From: UBA668 sp043740085
GTDB lineage: Bacteria > Actinomycetota > Acidimicrobiia > Acidimicrobiales > Ilumatobacteraceae
Length of the DNA stretch: 64,000 nt
Direction: 5' to 3'
NCBI GenBank assembly: GCA_043740085.1
Contig: JAYUCY010000042.1
Coordinates: forward strand, 1-64,000
The notes under the pieces were generated by a model. It saw only the letters and a list, made by a program, of their open reading frames with translations. It was not told the origin of the DNA and ran no database searches. The position numbers and the translations under genes were made by a program. This document shows, in pieces, positions 8,430-16,108 of the stretch. Positions within the stretch are counted from its first letter, which is position 1; the number at the start of each line of letters is the position of its first letter.

Positions 8430-9146
8430 ATGCGTGAACAACCGGACGTCGCCCATCCAGCTTCGGAAACTACCGACGACCCGCACGACGCAGATCGCCC
8501 TGGCGGTGATCCATCTGACGAACCAGTGGTGCCGTTGGCGTGGCCCGTCCGTCGAAGCGGTCGATCGCGGTGGCTTGCCATTCCGGCTGTGCTGGCATTG
8601 TTCGCGCTGAGCATCGCGCTGGCGAAGAACCTCAAAGCGCCCGAAGTCGCGCCGTCACCGTTGATCGGCAAACAGGCACCGAGCGTCGACCTGAGCGCGA
8701 TCGACGGCGGATCGTCCGTTGATTCGGTCGGGTTGGCGGAGCAGGTCATTGTTGTCAACTTCTGGGCGTCATGGTGTGTTCCATGTCGCGAGGAGGCGTC
8801 AACCCTGCAACGATTCGCTCAGCGGACTGCGGGTACGGGTGTACAACTGATCGGAGTGCTGTACAGCGACACCCGTTCCAACGCCCTCGACTTTCGTGAC
8901 GAGTTCGGGCTCACCTATCCGCTCGTCGACGACCCCGACGGGAGAACGGCGATCGACTTCGGTGTCCGAGGCGTACCGGAGACATTCATCATCGGACCTG
9001 ACGGTCGGGTCATGGCCCGTCTCATTGGCGCGGTCGGGCCTACAACCCTCGACGATGTGATTCGCCAAGTCCTCGCCGGCCAGACCTACACGAGCAAGAA
9101 CGACGAGTACCGAACCGGACCCAACCCGTCGGCAACGACGCCATGA
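8430..9146 (+). CDS. TlpA/CcmG-like thioredoxin
   Basis: A 238-residue protein with an acidic cytoplasmic tail, one membrane anchor (about 48-66) and an extracytoplasmic thioredoxin domain with WCVPC (Cys116, Cys119), the cis-Pro loop RGVPETFII and the usual TlpA/DsbE spacing. CcmG/DsbE proteins pass electrons from CcdA to CcmH or apocytochrome. With ccdA, ccmF and ccmH in the same island, a role in cytochrome c maturation is likely. It overlaps the next gene by ATGA. Confidence 0.87.
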   Translation: MREQPDVAHPASETTDDPHDADRPGGDPSDEPVVPLAWPVRRSGRSRWLAIPAVLALFALSIALAKNLKAPEVAPSPLIGKQAPSVDLSAIDGGSSVDSVGLAEQVIVVNFWASWCVPCREEASTLQRFAQRTAGTGVQLIGVLYSDTRSNALDFRDEFGLTYPLVDDPDGRTAIDFGVRGVPETFIIGPDGRVMARLIGAVGPTTLDDVIRQVLAGQTYTSKNDEYRTGPNPSATTP

Positions 9147-9982
9147 CAAACGTCGAATTGTCAGCCCCCGGTGGTAGCGGGGACGGCGAGCCGTGGGCCT
9201 GGGACGCCTTTCTCAACACGTTCCATCGCGAACACGCTGGCATCACCGCAGACATCCTCGGCCGATCCTTCGCCGACGGCATCACCCCCTATCAGTGGCT
9301 GACCGAGGCACTCCCGTCCACCGGCACCGTGATTGACGTTGCTTGCGGTAACGCACCGCTCGCTACTTTCGTTGGCGAACGGTGGATCGGCGTCGACAAC
9401 TCAGAATCAGAACTCGCCGCCGGCCAGTCTCTACTGGCTCGTTCATCTCAACCGCAGCGGCTTGTGCTTGGCGATGCGGGCAGTTTGCCGTTCGCAGACA
9501 GGAAGGTCGACATCGTCGTCTGTTCGATGTCTCTCCAGGTCCTCGGGCCGCTGCCCACTGTTCTGACCGAAATTGCCCGAGTGCTCCGCCCTGGCGGACT
9601 GCTCGTCGCGCTCGTGCCCGCACGGAGACCACTGACTCTGAAGGACCGTTGGCGCTACGTCCGCTTGACCAGCACGCTCCACGATGGCCTCGCGGCCCCA
9701 AACGACGGCGAACTCAGTCGGCTCGCCCTCGTGATGGGCGGCGCCGGTTTCGACGTGGTGGATGACGACTTGCGACGCTTCGCGTACCGACTCGACGACA
9801 CCACGGTCGCGGAGAAATTCGTCTCGTCGCTGTATGTGCCTCATGGAAACGCTGAACGCCTCGACGCGGCAAACACGCTTGCACGCCGCTGGGTCGGAAC
9901 GTCGCTCGGCATCCCGATCCGCCGATTCATCTGCATGCGTACCGAGACCAGCGCAGCATCGACGGTCGTCAGCCGGACGTGA
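9143..9982 (+). CDS. Class I SAM-dependent methyltransferase
   Basis: A 279-residue protein with motif I as VIDVACGNAPLATFVG, an acidic residue after WIGVDNSE, and the post-I motif GDAGSLPFADRKVDIVVCSMS, typical of Methyltransf_11 enzymes. No substrate-specific feature is visible. The 4-base overlap with the TlpA-like gene suggests co-transcription, but a functional tie to the redox genes is not evident. Confidence 0.8.
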   Translation: MTNVELSAPGGSGDGEPWAWDAFLNTFHREHAGITADILGRSFADGITPYQWLTEALPSTGTVIDVACGNAPLATFVGERWIGVDNSESELAAGQSLLARSSQPQRLVLGDAGSLPFADRKVDIVVCSMSLQVLGPLPTVLTEIARVLRPGGLLVALVPARRPLTLKDRWRYVRLTSTLHDGLAAPNDGELSRLALVMGGAGFDVVDDDLRRFAYRLDDTTVAEKFVSSLYVPHGNAERLDAANTLARRWVGTSLGIPIRRFICMRTETSAASTVVSRT

Positions 9983-10094
9983 CGCCGAGGAGATCTTCGA
10001 TCATTGACAGGAGGCTCGCCTCAGTCACGGCACCGGTCACCTCGGCCACGACGATGCGCCCGGGGCATGTCGACAACCCAACGAAGACGCTAAC

Positions 10095-10116
10095 CTACTA
10101 CGTATGTTCGTAGTAG
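10095..10116. promoter_or_regulatory. Predicted BlaI-type operator 5 (best palindrome)
   Basis: CTACTACG-N6-CGTAGTAG is a perfect 8-bp inverted repeat and contains two overlapping CTAC-N11-GTAG registers. TATGTT inside the spacer (10103-10108) is a rightward -10-like hexamer. It precedes the truncated SafE-like gene at 10174, so the site outlived the gene it served. Confidence 0.6.
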
Positions 10117-10173
10117 TTGGGAAGCAGATCGCGCCGAGATGACTCGCGTCGGCTGCATGACGGGTCGACAGAG

Positions 10174-10290
10174 ATGAACCTGTGGGGCATCTTCGTCACC
10201 GGATTGCTGGCCGGCGGAGCATCATGTGCAGCGGTCCAAGGCGGCCTGCTCGTTGCATCCGCCCTGCAACGCTCCGGCGGTGTTGCGATG
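10174..10290 (+). pseudogene. SafE/TauE-like membrane protein, N-terminal remnant
   Basis: From the ATG at 10174 the frame reads MNLWGIFVTGLLAGGASC then AAVQGGLLVASAL, which is the characteristic first helix of sulfite-exporter TauE/SafE-family proteins found beside copper ATPases. After about 35 residues the sequence becomes a polar, low-complexity frame with no membrane segments and runs antisense to the copA remnant. The remaining helices (family length over 200 residues) are absent. It is a 5' gene fragment left by a deletion or rearrangement. Confidence 0.6.
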
Positions 10291-10413
10291 GGACTACCTG
10301 TGCAGCTGCCGCGATCGGCGGTTCCTGGAAAAGCCCACACGGCACACCAACGGCGCAACGCTGCGCGCTTACGAGCTCAACACCGTGAGGCGCTGCAGCA
10401 AGTCCAGAACGCC

Positions 10414-11103
10414 TCACCAAGATTGTTGTCCGAACAACAGGGTGCGGATCGCGCTCGAGGCGCGCCCCTTCGCTTTCGCCTCGAAATATCGGCCGAGCAA
10501 CAGAAACGCAATGATCAGCGCGGCGGTATCGAAGTAGTGGTCCGAGTGCGACGGCCCGAACACGACCTGGTAGGCGGAGAACATGAATGCGCTCAGCGTG
10601 CCAATCGCAATCAGCGTGTCCATATTCGCTTGGCGGGCTTTGGCGCGTGCAGCAGCTTGATGGAGGAACGGCCACCCGGCCCAGAACTGCACCGGTGTCG
10701 CCAACACCAACGCCGTCCACCGAGCCCACGGCTCGTGCATGAAGCCGAGCGATAGAACCAACACGGCGAAACCGAGCGGCCAGGCGACAAGCACCCGCCG
10801 CAACCACATCCGCTGCGATGCGTTGTCGGCATCCTCTTCCGGCGGTCCATCCACGGTGACGAGAGTGAGGCCGTAACCGATCTTGACGATCGCCGCAACC
10901 AAATCGTCACCGCTCGCAACGCTTGGGTCGAACGAGACCGTGGCTTTCTCCGACGCAAGGTTCACGCCAGCGCTCGCGACGCCGGGTTGGCGTGAGAGTG
11001 CCTTCTCGACACGAGCCGCGCACGACCCGCACGTCATCCCCGTAATCGCGAACTCGACCTCAGTCAGTTCGGCCGACACCCTGGATCTCTCGGTCGTCGT
11101 CAT
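10414..11103 (-). pseudogene. copA: CopA-type heavy-metal P1B ATPase, 3'-truncated
   Basis: Frame of 229 residues with an N-terminal HMA domain (GMTCGSC, Cys25 and Cys28), then the first membrane helices (WPLGFAVLVLSLGF; GWPFLHQAAARAKARQ; MDTLIAIGTLSAFMFSAYQ; TAALIIAFLLLGRYFEAKA). It breaks off at RASSAIRTLL, just where the actuator domain should begin, and ends in six unrelated residues. The actuator, CPC ion channel, DKTGT phosphorylation site and ATP-binding domain (about 500 residues) are missing, so it cannot pump ions. Its start overlaps the csoR stop. The broken end faces the broken end of the SafE-like gene. Confidence 0.8.
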
Positions 11104-11414
11104 CAGGCGCTCTCCACCGTCGGCGCCAAGTCGGGCCCAGCAGCGGTGACGGTGCGATCAAACCGAAGCGCATCCATCAACTCATCGACGATCTCGTCGG
11201 TACGTCCAGCAACCATCGCCGCAGCAACACATGTCTCCAGATGGTTGCGCAGCACAATCCGGCTCGCCCGCTCCAACGAGCCCTGCACCGCCGACAGCTG
11301 CTTCATCAACTCCGGGCAATACGTGTCGTCCTCGGTCATCCGAATCACCGCGTCGAGATGACCCCGAGCCGTCTTCAACCGATTGAGCACACTGCGCTTG
11401 TATTCATCCTTCAT
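11103..11414 (-). CDS. csoR: CsoR/RcnR-family copper-sensing repressor
   Basis: A 103-residue all-helical DUF156 protein. The copper ligands of CsoR are all present: Cys33 (TYCPEL), His58 and Cys62 (NHLETCV). Copper(I) binding releases CsoR from GC-rich dyads. An excellent dyad lies 11 bases upstream of its own start (11425-11440), so it is autoregulated and would also control the divergent gene at 11509. Its downstream target copA is truncated. Confidence 0.92.
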   Translation of the reverse strand: MKDEYKRSVLNRLKTARGHLDAVIRMTEDDTYCPELMKQLSAVQGSLERASRIVLRNHLETCVAAAMVAGRTDEIVDELMDALRFDRTVTAAGPDLAPTVESA

Positions 11415-11424
11415 ACGGTCATCC

Positions 11425-11440
11425 TACCCCACCTGGGGTG
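11425..11440. promoter_or_regulatory. CsoR-type operator between csoR and the selenoredoxin gene
   Basis: TACCCCACCTGGGGTG has arms ACCCC/GGGGT around a 4-base centre and closely resembles the GC-rich dyads bound by actinobacterial CsoR. It overlaps the likely -35 of a rightward promoter whose -10-like hexamer TACAGT is at 11453-11458. One operator could therefore control csoR leftward and the redoxin gene rightward. Confidence 0.7.
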
Positions 11441-11508
11441 GGGTCGTCACAATACAGTGGGACGACAACGACCACTCGATCCTTGTCTTTGCGCAGTACA
11501 GTCCGGAG

Positions 11509-12639
11509 ATGATCCTCGAACGGCTTGATGTTGATGTGCCCGCCTTCGAAACAGCCACGGGCTGGGCGATCAAACCGGAGGGCGCATGCAAGGGTGACGT
11601 CTGCGTGCCGTTGCAGGATGAGTTCGATCTCGCGTCCGTCGCCGATCGGCTGGGAATGGCGGTCGTCCACGACGAATCGGTCGGTCTGTGGGCTGTCGGT
11701 CCCGAGTCGTTCAATGGTCGAGCACTGGCCACGGCCGTGGCCCCGGAGTTGGTGCTCGACGATCTCGACGGAAACGAGTTCCGGCTGTCGTCGCTACGCG
11801 GCCAAAAGGTTGTACTTGTCGCTTGGGCACCGTATTGAGGCTGCCGCTTCGACCTGCCCGTGTGGCAGGCACTGCGCAACGAGCTCGTCGGTGCCGGAGT
11901 CGAGATCGTCACCGTGTCGCTCGAACTGGACGGACCTGAAGCCTCCCGACCATTCATCGAGGCGGCCCACGCCGAACACCCGTCACTCCTCGATCCCATG
12001 CACAAGCTCGACGCACTGTTCGGCGTCGTCAACATCCCGAACGTGATCTGGATCGACGAAGACGGGGTGATCGTGCGGCCACCCGAGCCTGGTTGGCCGG
12101 GGCGCAGCGAATACCCCGAGTCGATGCGCAAGATGCTGGCAGAACGGGCTCGACAGGCCGCCGCGGCGAGTTCCGACTCGGATGCTGCAAAGCCGGCTGC
12201 GCCGAACTTGGCCAGCATCCTCCAAGGCGGCCAGGATCGCGGCGCCTATCCCGACGCGATCCGCGACTGGGCTCAGCACGGCACGCAAAGTCAATACGCG
12301 ATGACCCCGGATGAGGTGGTCGTCTCGTCGCAGCCACGAGGAATCGACGCATCACGTGCCGCCGCGCACTTCGAACTGGCGAATCATCTGTGGCGCACCA
12401 ACCGTGACGCGGCGATCCGGCACTTCAACGAGTGCCACCGCCTCCAGCCCGACAACTGGACCTACAAGCGACAGGCCTGGTCACTGATCGGCAACGAACA
12501 ATCCGACGGCGGCGAACTCGGACGGTTCAATCAAGTCCCGTTGCCGGGCGAGGAATCGGACTGGCCGTTTGCTTCGAACTTCAACGCCGACGTCGCCGCA
12601 TTGCAACCCGGGCAGTACTACCCGAACACAATGAACTGA
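11509..12639 (+). CDS. Thioredoxin-fold redoxin, probable selenoprotein (UGA = Sec110)
   Basis: Read through an in-frame TGA at 11836-11838, this is one 376-residue protein. The N-terminal part (1-85) has a conserved-looking EGACKGDVCVPL motif (Cys27, Cys32). The AhpC/TlpA-like thioredoxin domain starts at VLDDLDGNEFRLSSLRG and its redox site reads VAWAPYUGCRFDLPVWQ, with the UGA exactly where this fold has its active cysteine and Cys112 two residues on. The domain continues without any other defect through VNIPNVIWIDEDGVIVRPP to the end. A hairpin at 11853-11869 fits a bacterial SECIS. The ATG at 11509 has CCGGAG upstream. The alternative is a nonsense mutation or base error, but a random stop would rarely fall on the catalytic residue. 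Confidence 0.75.
11853..11869 (+). promoter_or_regulatory. Candidate bacterial SECIS hairpin of the redoxin
   Basis: CCTGCC-CGTGT-GGCAGG forms a perfect 6-bp stem with a five-base loop. It begins 14 bases after the UGA, and the loop begins 20 bases after it. The loop has G at position 2 followed by U. These features match the published general rules for bacterial SECIS elements (loop 16-37 nt from the UGA, G in the first two loop positions). SelB binding itself is not shown. Confidence 0.6.
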
Positions 12640-12726
12640 TCGGCGTCCAAGCCGCCCACACGCATGAGGAGCGTGGATGCGAGGATATATCGGGATCACG
12701 TCGTCTGGGGGTCTGCTGTTGCAGGC

Positions 12727-12849
12727 TTACGTGAGTGCCCGGCTGTTCGGGTCGTGGTCGTCGACACAGGCGATGCCCATGTTGAACGTCTCCGGGATCT
12801 CCAGGGTCCGGTAGTCGATCTGCTTCCACATCTCGTCGTAGCTCGTCAC
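12727..12849 (-). pseudogene. AMP-dependent acyl-CoA synthetase, N-terminal fragment
   Basis: From a GTG at 12849 the frame reads SYDEMWKQIDYRTLEIPETF then NMGIACVDDHD, which resembles the extreme N-terminus of acyl-CoA synthetases (YDEM...IPExFNxGxxxxD). It stops after 40 residues; the family is about 500-550 residues and no AMP-binding motif follows. I call it a remnant with moderate confidence, from recalled family sequence only. Confidence 0.4.
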
Positions 12850-13061
12850 CCGCCGCAGAGGTGATGTCCTCGCGTGCGCTGACCCCCTGTTTGTTCGGTC
12901 CCCCCGACCGGACATCGTCACCCGTGCGATCTTGCCACGCCGGGCGCGCCCCAGGCGAGACGCGGTCGGCGGGAACCCGAGCCGCACCTCGATTCAACCA
13001 AAACGGGGCCATTCGGGTTATCAGCCACGGTGGCGGAGTTCCTCCCGTCGAAGGTCGACGT

Positions 13062-13160
13062 GTGGTCGATCGTGACGATGAACAGGTGACCGTCTCGCTC
13101 CGTGGTGCTGTACGTGCCTATCCGACCGACCGTACCCAAGGCACCCGGGACCGCCGTCAT
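13062..13160 (-). pseudogene. Enoyl-CoA hydratase-like N-terminal fragment
   Basis: The frame contains TYSTTERDGHLFIVTIDH, the look of the first two strands of a crotonase-fold protein, then continues as unrelated residues. The family is about 260 residues. Only about 20 residues support the call, so it is tentative. It lies on the same strand as phaC-phaZ, consistent with a former fatty-acid or PHA metabolism cluster. Confidence 0.3.
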
Positions 13161-13252
13161 CGGGCGGTAGGCCCCTCTCGGCGTCCCGGCACGGCCGCGT
13201 CAGCCGTCAGTGCAACCGCAGCCGCGGCACCAACGCCTGTCACCAACTCCGG

Positions 13253-14071
13253 TCACCCGGCGTCGTCGAGGAAACGGGTGATCAGCTCACCCGAGCGCGC
13301 GGCCTCCTCGAACAGGAACAGATGACCGCCGCCGGCGATGATCTCGAGCCGGGCGTCGCGGATCCCGCGCTGCAGGATCCGTCCGTTGATTAACGGCACG
13401 ATCGGGTCGTCGTTGCCCGCCAGGATCAGCGTCGGCGCGTGGATGCACCGCAGGAACGGCAGGCTCGTGAACGTCATCGCCGCGAAGAGCTGGTTGACGT
13501 AGCCGACCATCGATGGTGGCTGCTCGAACCGGGCGACGGCCTGCTGGTGGAACAGCTCCGGATTGTTGCGGATGCGGCCGCCGTAGAGCGTGGGCGCGAC
13601 ACGCTCGAGGTAGTCACGCGAGTAGTACCGCCGCGGAGTCAACAGCACCCGGATAGCACTCGGCCGCCCGGGCACCCCCCCGCCGCCGGGCAGTGTTGCA
13701 GCAAGGACCAGTCGACGGACCCGAGGCCGGTGGGTGATCGCGAACTGCTGCGCCAGCAGGCCTCCCCACGACAGGCCGAGCACGTCCACCTGCGCGTACC
13801 CGAGACGATCGAGGAGACGGTCGACGATCCGGGCGAGCAGGATCATCGGCATCGGGACGAACGACGTGCTCGACCCGCCGGTGCCTGGCATGTCGAATGC
13901 GATCAGTTGTCGGTCCGGCAGATTGGCAAGGAGCGCGTCCCACATCTCGACGTTGCCGCCGACACCCATCATCAACAGCAGCGGCGGGCCGTCGCCCGTC
14001 GTTCGCACCCGGATCCGGTGCCGACCGACCTCGACGTGCTGTTCCTCGTCCGGGGCACTCACTCCTTCCAC
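13253..14071 (-). CDS. phaZ: Alpha/beta hydrolase, likely intracellular PHA depolymerase
   Basis: A 272-residue alpha/beta hydrolase. The nucleophile elbow is GLSWGG (Ser101), the acid is in AGNDDPIVPL and the base in GGGHLFLFE. The oxyanion region LLLMMGVGGNVEMWD and the IAFDMPGTGGSS loop resemble PhaZ-type poly(3-hydroxyalkanoate) depolymerases rather than generic esterases. Its start overlaps the end of phaC by 13 bases, so polymer synthesis and mobilisation are co-expressed. A plain esterase remains possible. Confidence 0.78.
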   Translation of the reverse strand: MEGVSAPDEEQHVEVGRHRIRVRTTGDGPPLLLMMGVGGNVEMWDALLANLPDRQLIAFDMPGTGGSSTSFVPMPMILLARIVDRLLDRLGYAQVDVLGLSWGGLLAQQFAITHRPRVRRLVLAATLPGGGGVPGRPSAIRVLLTPRRYYSRDYLERVAPTLYGGRIRNNPELFHQQAVARFEQPPSMVGYVNQLFAAMTFTSLPFLRCIHAPTLILAGNDDPIVPLINGRILQRGIRDARLEIIAGGGHLFLFEEAARSGELITRFLDDAG

Positions 14072-15795
14072 GCCGCTTCGGGGCCGCCTTCGGAGCGATC
14101 CCGCTTGACGTAGGTGCCGGGCGCATCGGCGATGACGGGATGCGCGGAGTTACCGAGCCGCATCGGCGCCTTCTTGGTCCGGCCGGAACGCTCGATCGTC
14201 CACGCAGCCCAGTCACTCCACCAGCTCCCCTGTTGCAAGATGGCCGCGTGCAGCCAGTCGTTCGCCTCGGGCGGGTAGCTGTCCGATGCGAGAAAGCTCG
14301 CCTTCGGGTTCCCCGGCGGGTTGATCAGCGCCTGGATGTGGCCGCTGTTGGACAGCACGAACCTAGCCGTGCCGCCGTACACCTGCGTCGCCGAGTACGC
14401 GGCCTGCCACGGCACCAGGTGGTCGGTCATCGCACCGACGACGTACAGGTCGCTTTCCACCTTACTGAGATCAATCGGCGTGCCGAGCGCGGTGACCGAG
14501 TTCGGGTGCATCAATGCGTTGTCCATCATCATCTTTACGAATTCGGCGTGCAACGTCGCCGGCAAGTTGGTGGCATCGGAGTTCCAGGCGAGGACGTCGA
14601 ACGCGGGCGGCGTCTGTCCCAGCAGGTAGTTCGAAACCCAGTAGTTCCAGACCAGGTCGTTGGGGCGCACCCAGGCGAACACCTTGGCAAGCTCGCGCCC
14701 TTCGAGCATGCCCTTGCGCCGCGACTGCTCGATCGACGACGCTGCGGTTCGCTCGTTGACGAACATGTTGATGACGCTCTTGGCCTCGGCATCGATCGAG
14801 GTCACGGCGAGCGCGTTGGCGTGGATCACCTCGGAGCCGATGGCGGCGAGGTGGCCGGCGAGCAGCGATTGCGTCATCCCGCCGGAACAGAAGCCGATGA
14901 CGTTGACGTCCTGGCTCTTGGTGATCGCGCACGTCGTGTCGATCGCCTGGAGGCAGGCCGAGACGTAGGTGTCGATCCCCCACGAGGCGTGCTCCGGACC
15001 AGGGTTGCGCCACGAGATCACGAACACCTGCAGCCCCTGCGCGACGGCGTGCTCGATGAAGCTTCGTCCGGGGGCCAGGTCGAGGAAGTAGAACCGATTG
15101 ATCTGCGGAGGGATGATCATCAGTGGGCGGGCACGTACGGTCGGCGTCGTCGGGGCGTACTGGATCAGCTCGTACAGTTCTGTCCGCTCGATCACCGCCC
15201 CCGCCGATAGGGCGAGCGTCCTGCCCACCTCGAACGGTCGGGTGTCCACCTGGCTCGGCATACCGCCGTTGTGGCGCATGTCCCAGGCGAAGTGGCGGGT
15301 GCCGTCGATCAACGAACGGCCACGGGTCCTGCCCGCCTTGCGCAGCGCGACGGGGTTCAACAACAGGTTGTTGGTGGGGGCCAACGCCTCGGTGACCTGC
15401 ATCAGGGTGAAGCGGGCGCGGTCTGCGCTGCCCTGGTCCAGGTCGAGATCATCGACGGTGCCGAGGACCGCGCTCCGAGCGGCGAGGTAGCCCTGCTTCA
15501 CCCGCTTCCAGCGGGGCCCGCTCCACGCCGGGTCGGTGAACCGCTTGTCCTGGCGATCCGGCTCGATGGTAGACACGCCCGCAACGACGCGCAGCTCCTC
15601 GGCCGTCAACGCCAGCGCCCGCGACGCGAGCAACGCTGGATCGCGCAGCAATCGGCTCCCCCACCGCGCCAACGCGGCGGCCATCTGGCGCCCGTTGAGC
15701 CCGACGAATGGGTTCGCCCCCTGGATCGCAGTCTCCGCCTCGGCGGTGACGTCCACCGTCTCTGCCGTGTTCTCGGCTGCGCTAGCAACATCCAC
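14059..15795 (-). CDS. phaC: Poly(3-hydroxyalkanoate) polymerase, class I-like PhaC
   Basis: A 578-residue soluble protein with the PhaC N-terminal domain (NPFVGLNGRQM; FTDPAWSGPRWKRVKQGYLA) and an alpha/beta hydrolase core. The lipase-like box is GFCSGG with Cys303 as nucleophile; Asp458 (TDHLVPW) and His486 (SGHIQ) complete the triad. It polymerises hydroxyacyl-CoA into storage granules. Length and a single large subunit fit class I or II. It is followed by an overlapping depolymerase; no phasin or phaAB is visible nearby. Confidence 0.93.
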   Translation of the reverse strand: MDVASAAENTAETVDVTAEAETAIQGANPFVGLNGRQMAAALARWGSRLLRDPALLASRALALTAEELRVVAGVSTIEPDRQDKRFTDPAWSGPRWKRVKQGYLAARSAVLGTVDDLDLDQGSADRARFTLMQVTEALAPTNNLLLNPVALRKAGRTRGRSLIDGTRHFAWDMRHNGGMPSQVDTRPFEVGRTLALSAGAVIERTELYELIQYAPTTPTVRARPLMIIPPQINRFYFLDLAPGRSFIEHAVAQGLQVFVISWRNPGPEHASWGIDTYVSACLQAIDTTCAITKSQDVNVIGFCSGGMTQSLLAGHLAAIGSEVIHANALAVTSIDAEAKSVINMFVNERTAASSIEQSRRKGMLEGRELAKVFAWVRPNDLVWNYWVSNYLLGQTPPAFDVLAWNSDATNLPATLHAEFVKMMMDNALMHPNSVTALGTPIDLSKVESDLYVVGAMTDHLVPWQAAYSATQVYGGTARFVLSNSGHIQALINPPGNPKASFLASDSYPPEANDWLHAAILQQGSWWSDWAAWTIERSGRTKKAPMRLGNSAHPVIADAPGTYVKRDRSEGGPEAAWKE

Positions 15796-15834
15796 GCTTC
15801 ACCCCCCGGTGTCGTGTGCACATCGTAGACGGGC

Positions 15835-15869
15835 CATCACGCATCACGCATCACGCATCACGCATCACG
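15835..15869. repeat. Five tandem copies of CATCACG
   Basis: A 7-base unit CATCACG is repeated five times without error, upstream of the phaC start. Copy number of such repeats often varies between strains; here it could alter spacing in the phaC promoter region. No function is shown. Confidence 0.85.
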
Positions 15870-16070
15870 AGGTGCGACCGGCGGCCACCTTGGCGGGCTG
15901 GAGCTGGTGCGGATGGTAGTGCCCGGCTCCGAACGTTCGGGACCTCACCCTGCCCGGCCCGCGTGCGACACCATGCTGTTGTCGGGGGTCACGACAGCGA
16001 AGACGCCACCAAAGAACGACCAGGCTGCTTCACATCCGGCGATCACGATCTCGGTCGTCTGCGAGAACGA

Positions 16071-16108
16071 CCCGAAGGTCGCAGGTTCAAATCCTGCCCC
16101 CGCCACCA
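16071..16108 (+). other. tRNA 3'-half remnant (possible attachment site)
   Basis: CCCGAAGGTC, then T-arm GCAGG-TTCAAAT-CCTGC, acceptor strand CCCCGCC and ACCA are a perfect 3' tRNA half. The expected GGCGGGG acceptor strand, D-arm and a proper anticodon loop do not occur upstream, so this is not a functional gene. Integrases that use tRNA genes leave copies of exactly this portion at element ends. A minus-strand frame here reading AGAGFEPATFG is the usual spurious translation of such a sequence. Confidence 0.65.

Larger units (their letters stand above)
12640..13252. other. Degraded intergenic region with gene fragments
   Basis: This 613-base stretch between the redoxin and phaZ has no intact gene. 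Open frames on both strands are short and compositionally poor. On the minus strand I see two short stretches that resemble N-termini of fatty-acid metabolism enzymes (separate entries). The region looks like a deletion scar rather than a regulatory zone. Confidence 0.5.

Noticed and set aside
9979..10093. Minus-strand frame reading VFVGLSTCPGRIVVAEV
   Set aside because: It looks protein-like but is preceded by TAG TAG and has no ATG or GTG start; it may be a remnant, but I cannot name a family.
10290..10413. Segment between the safE and copA remnants as an insertion sequence
   Set aside because: No terminal inverted repeats, no target duplication and no transposase motif are visible.
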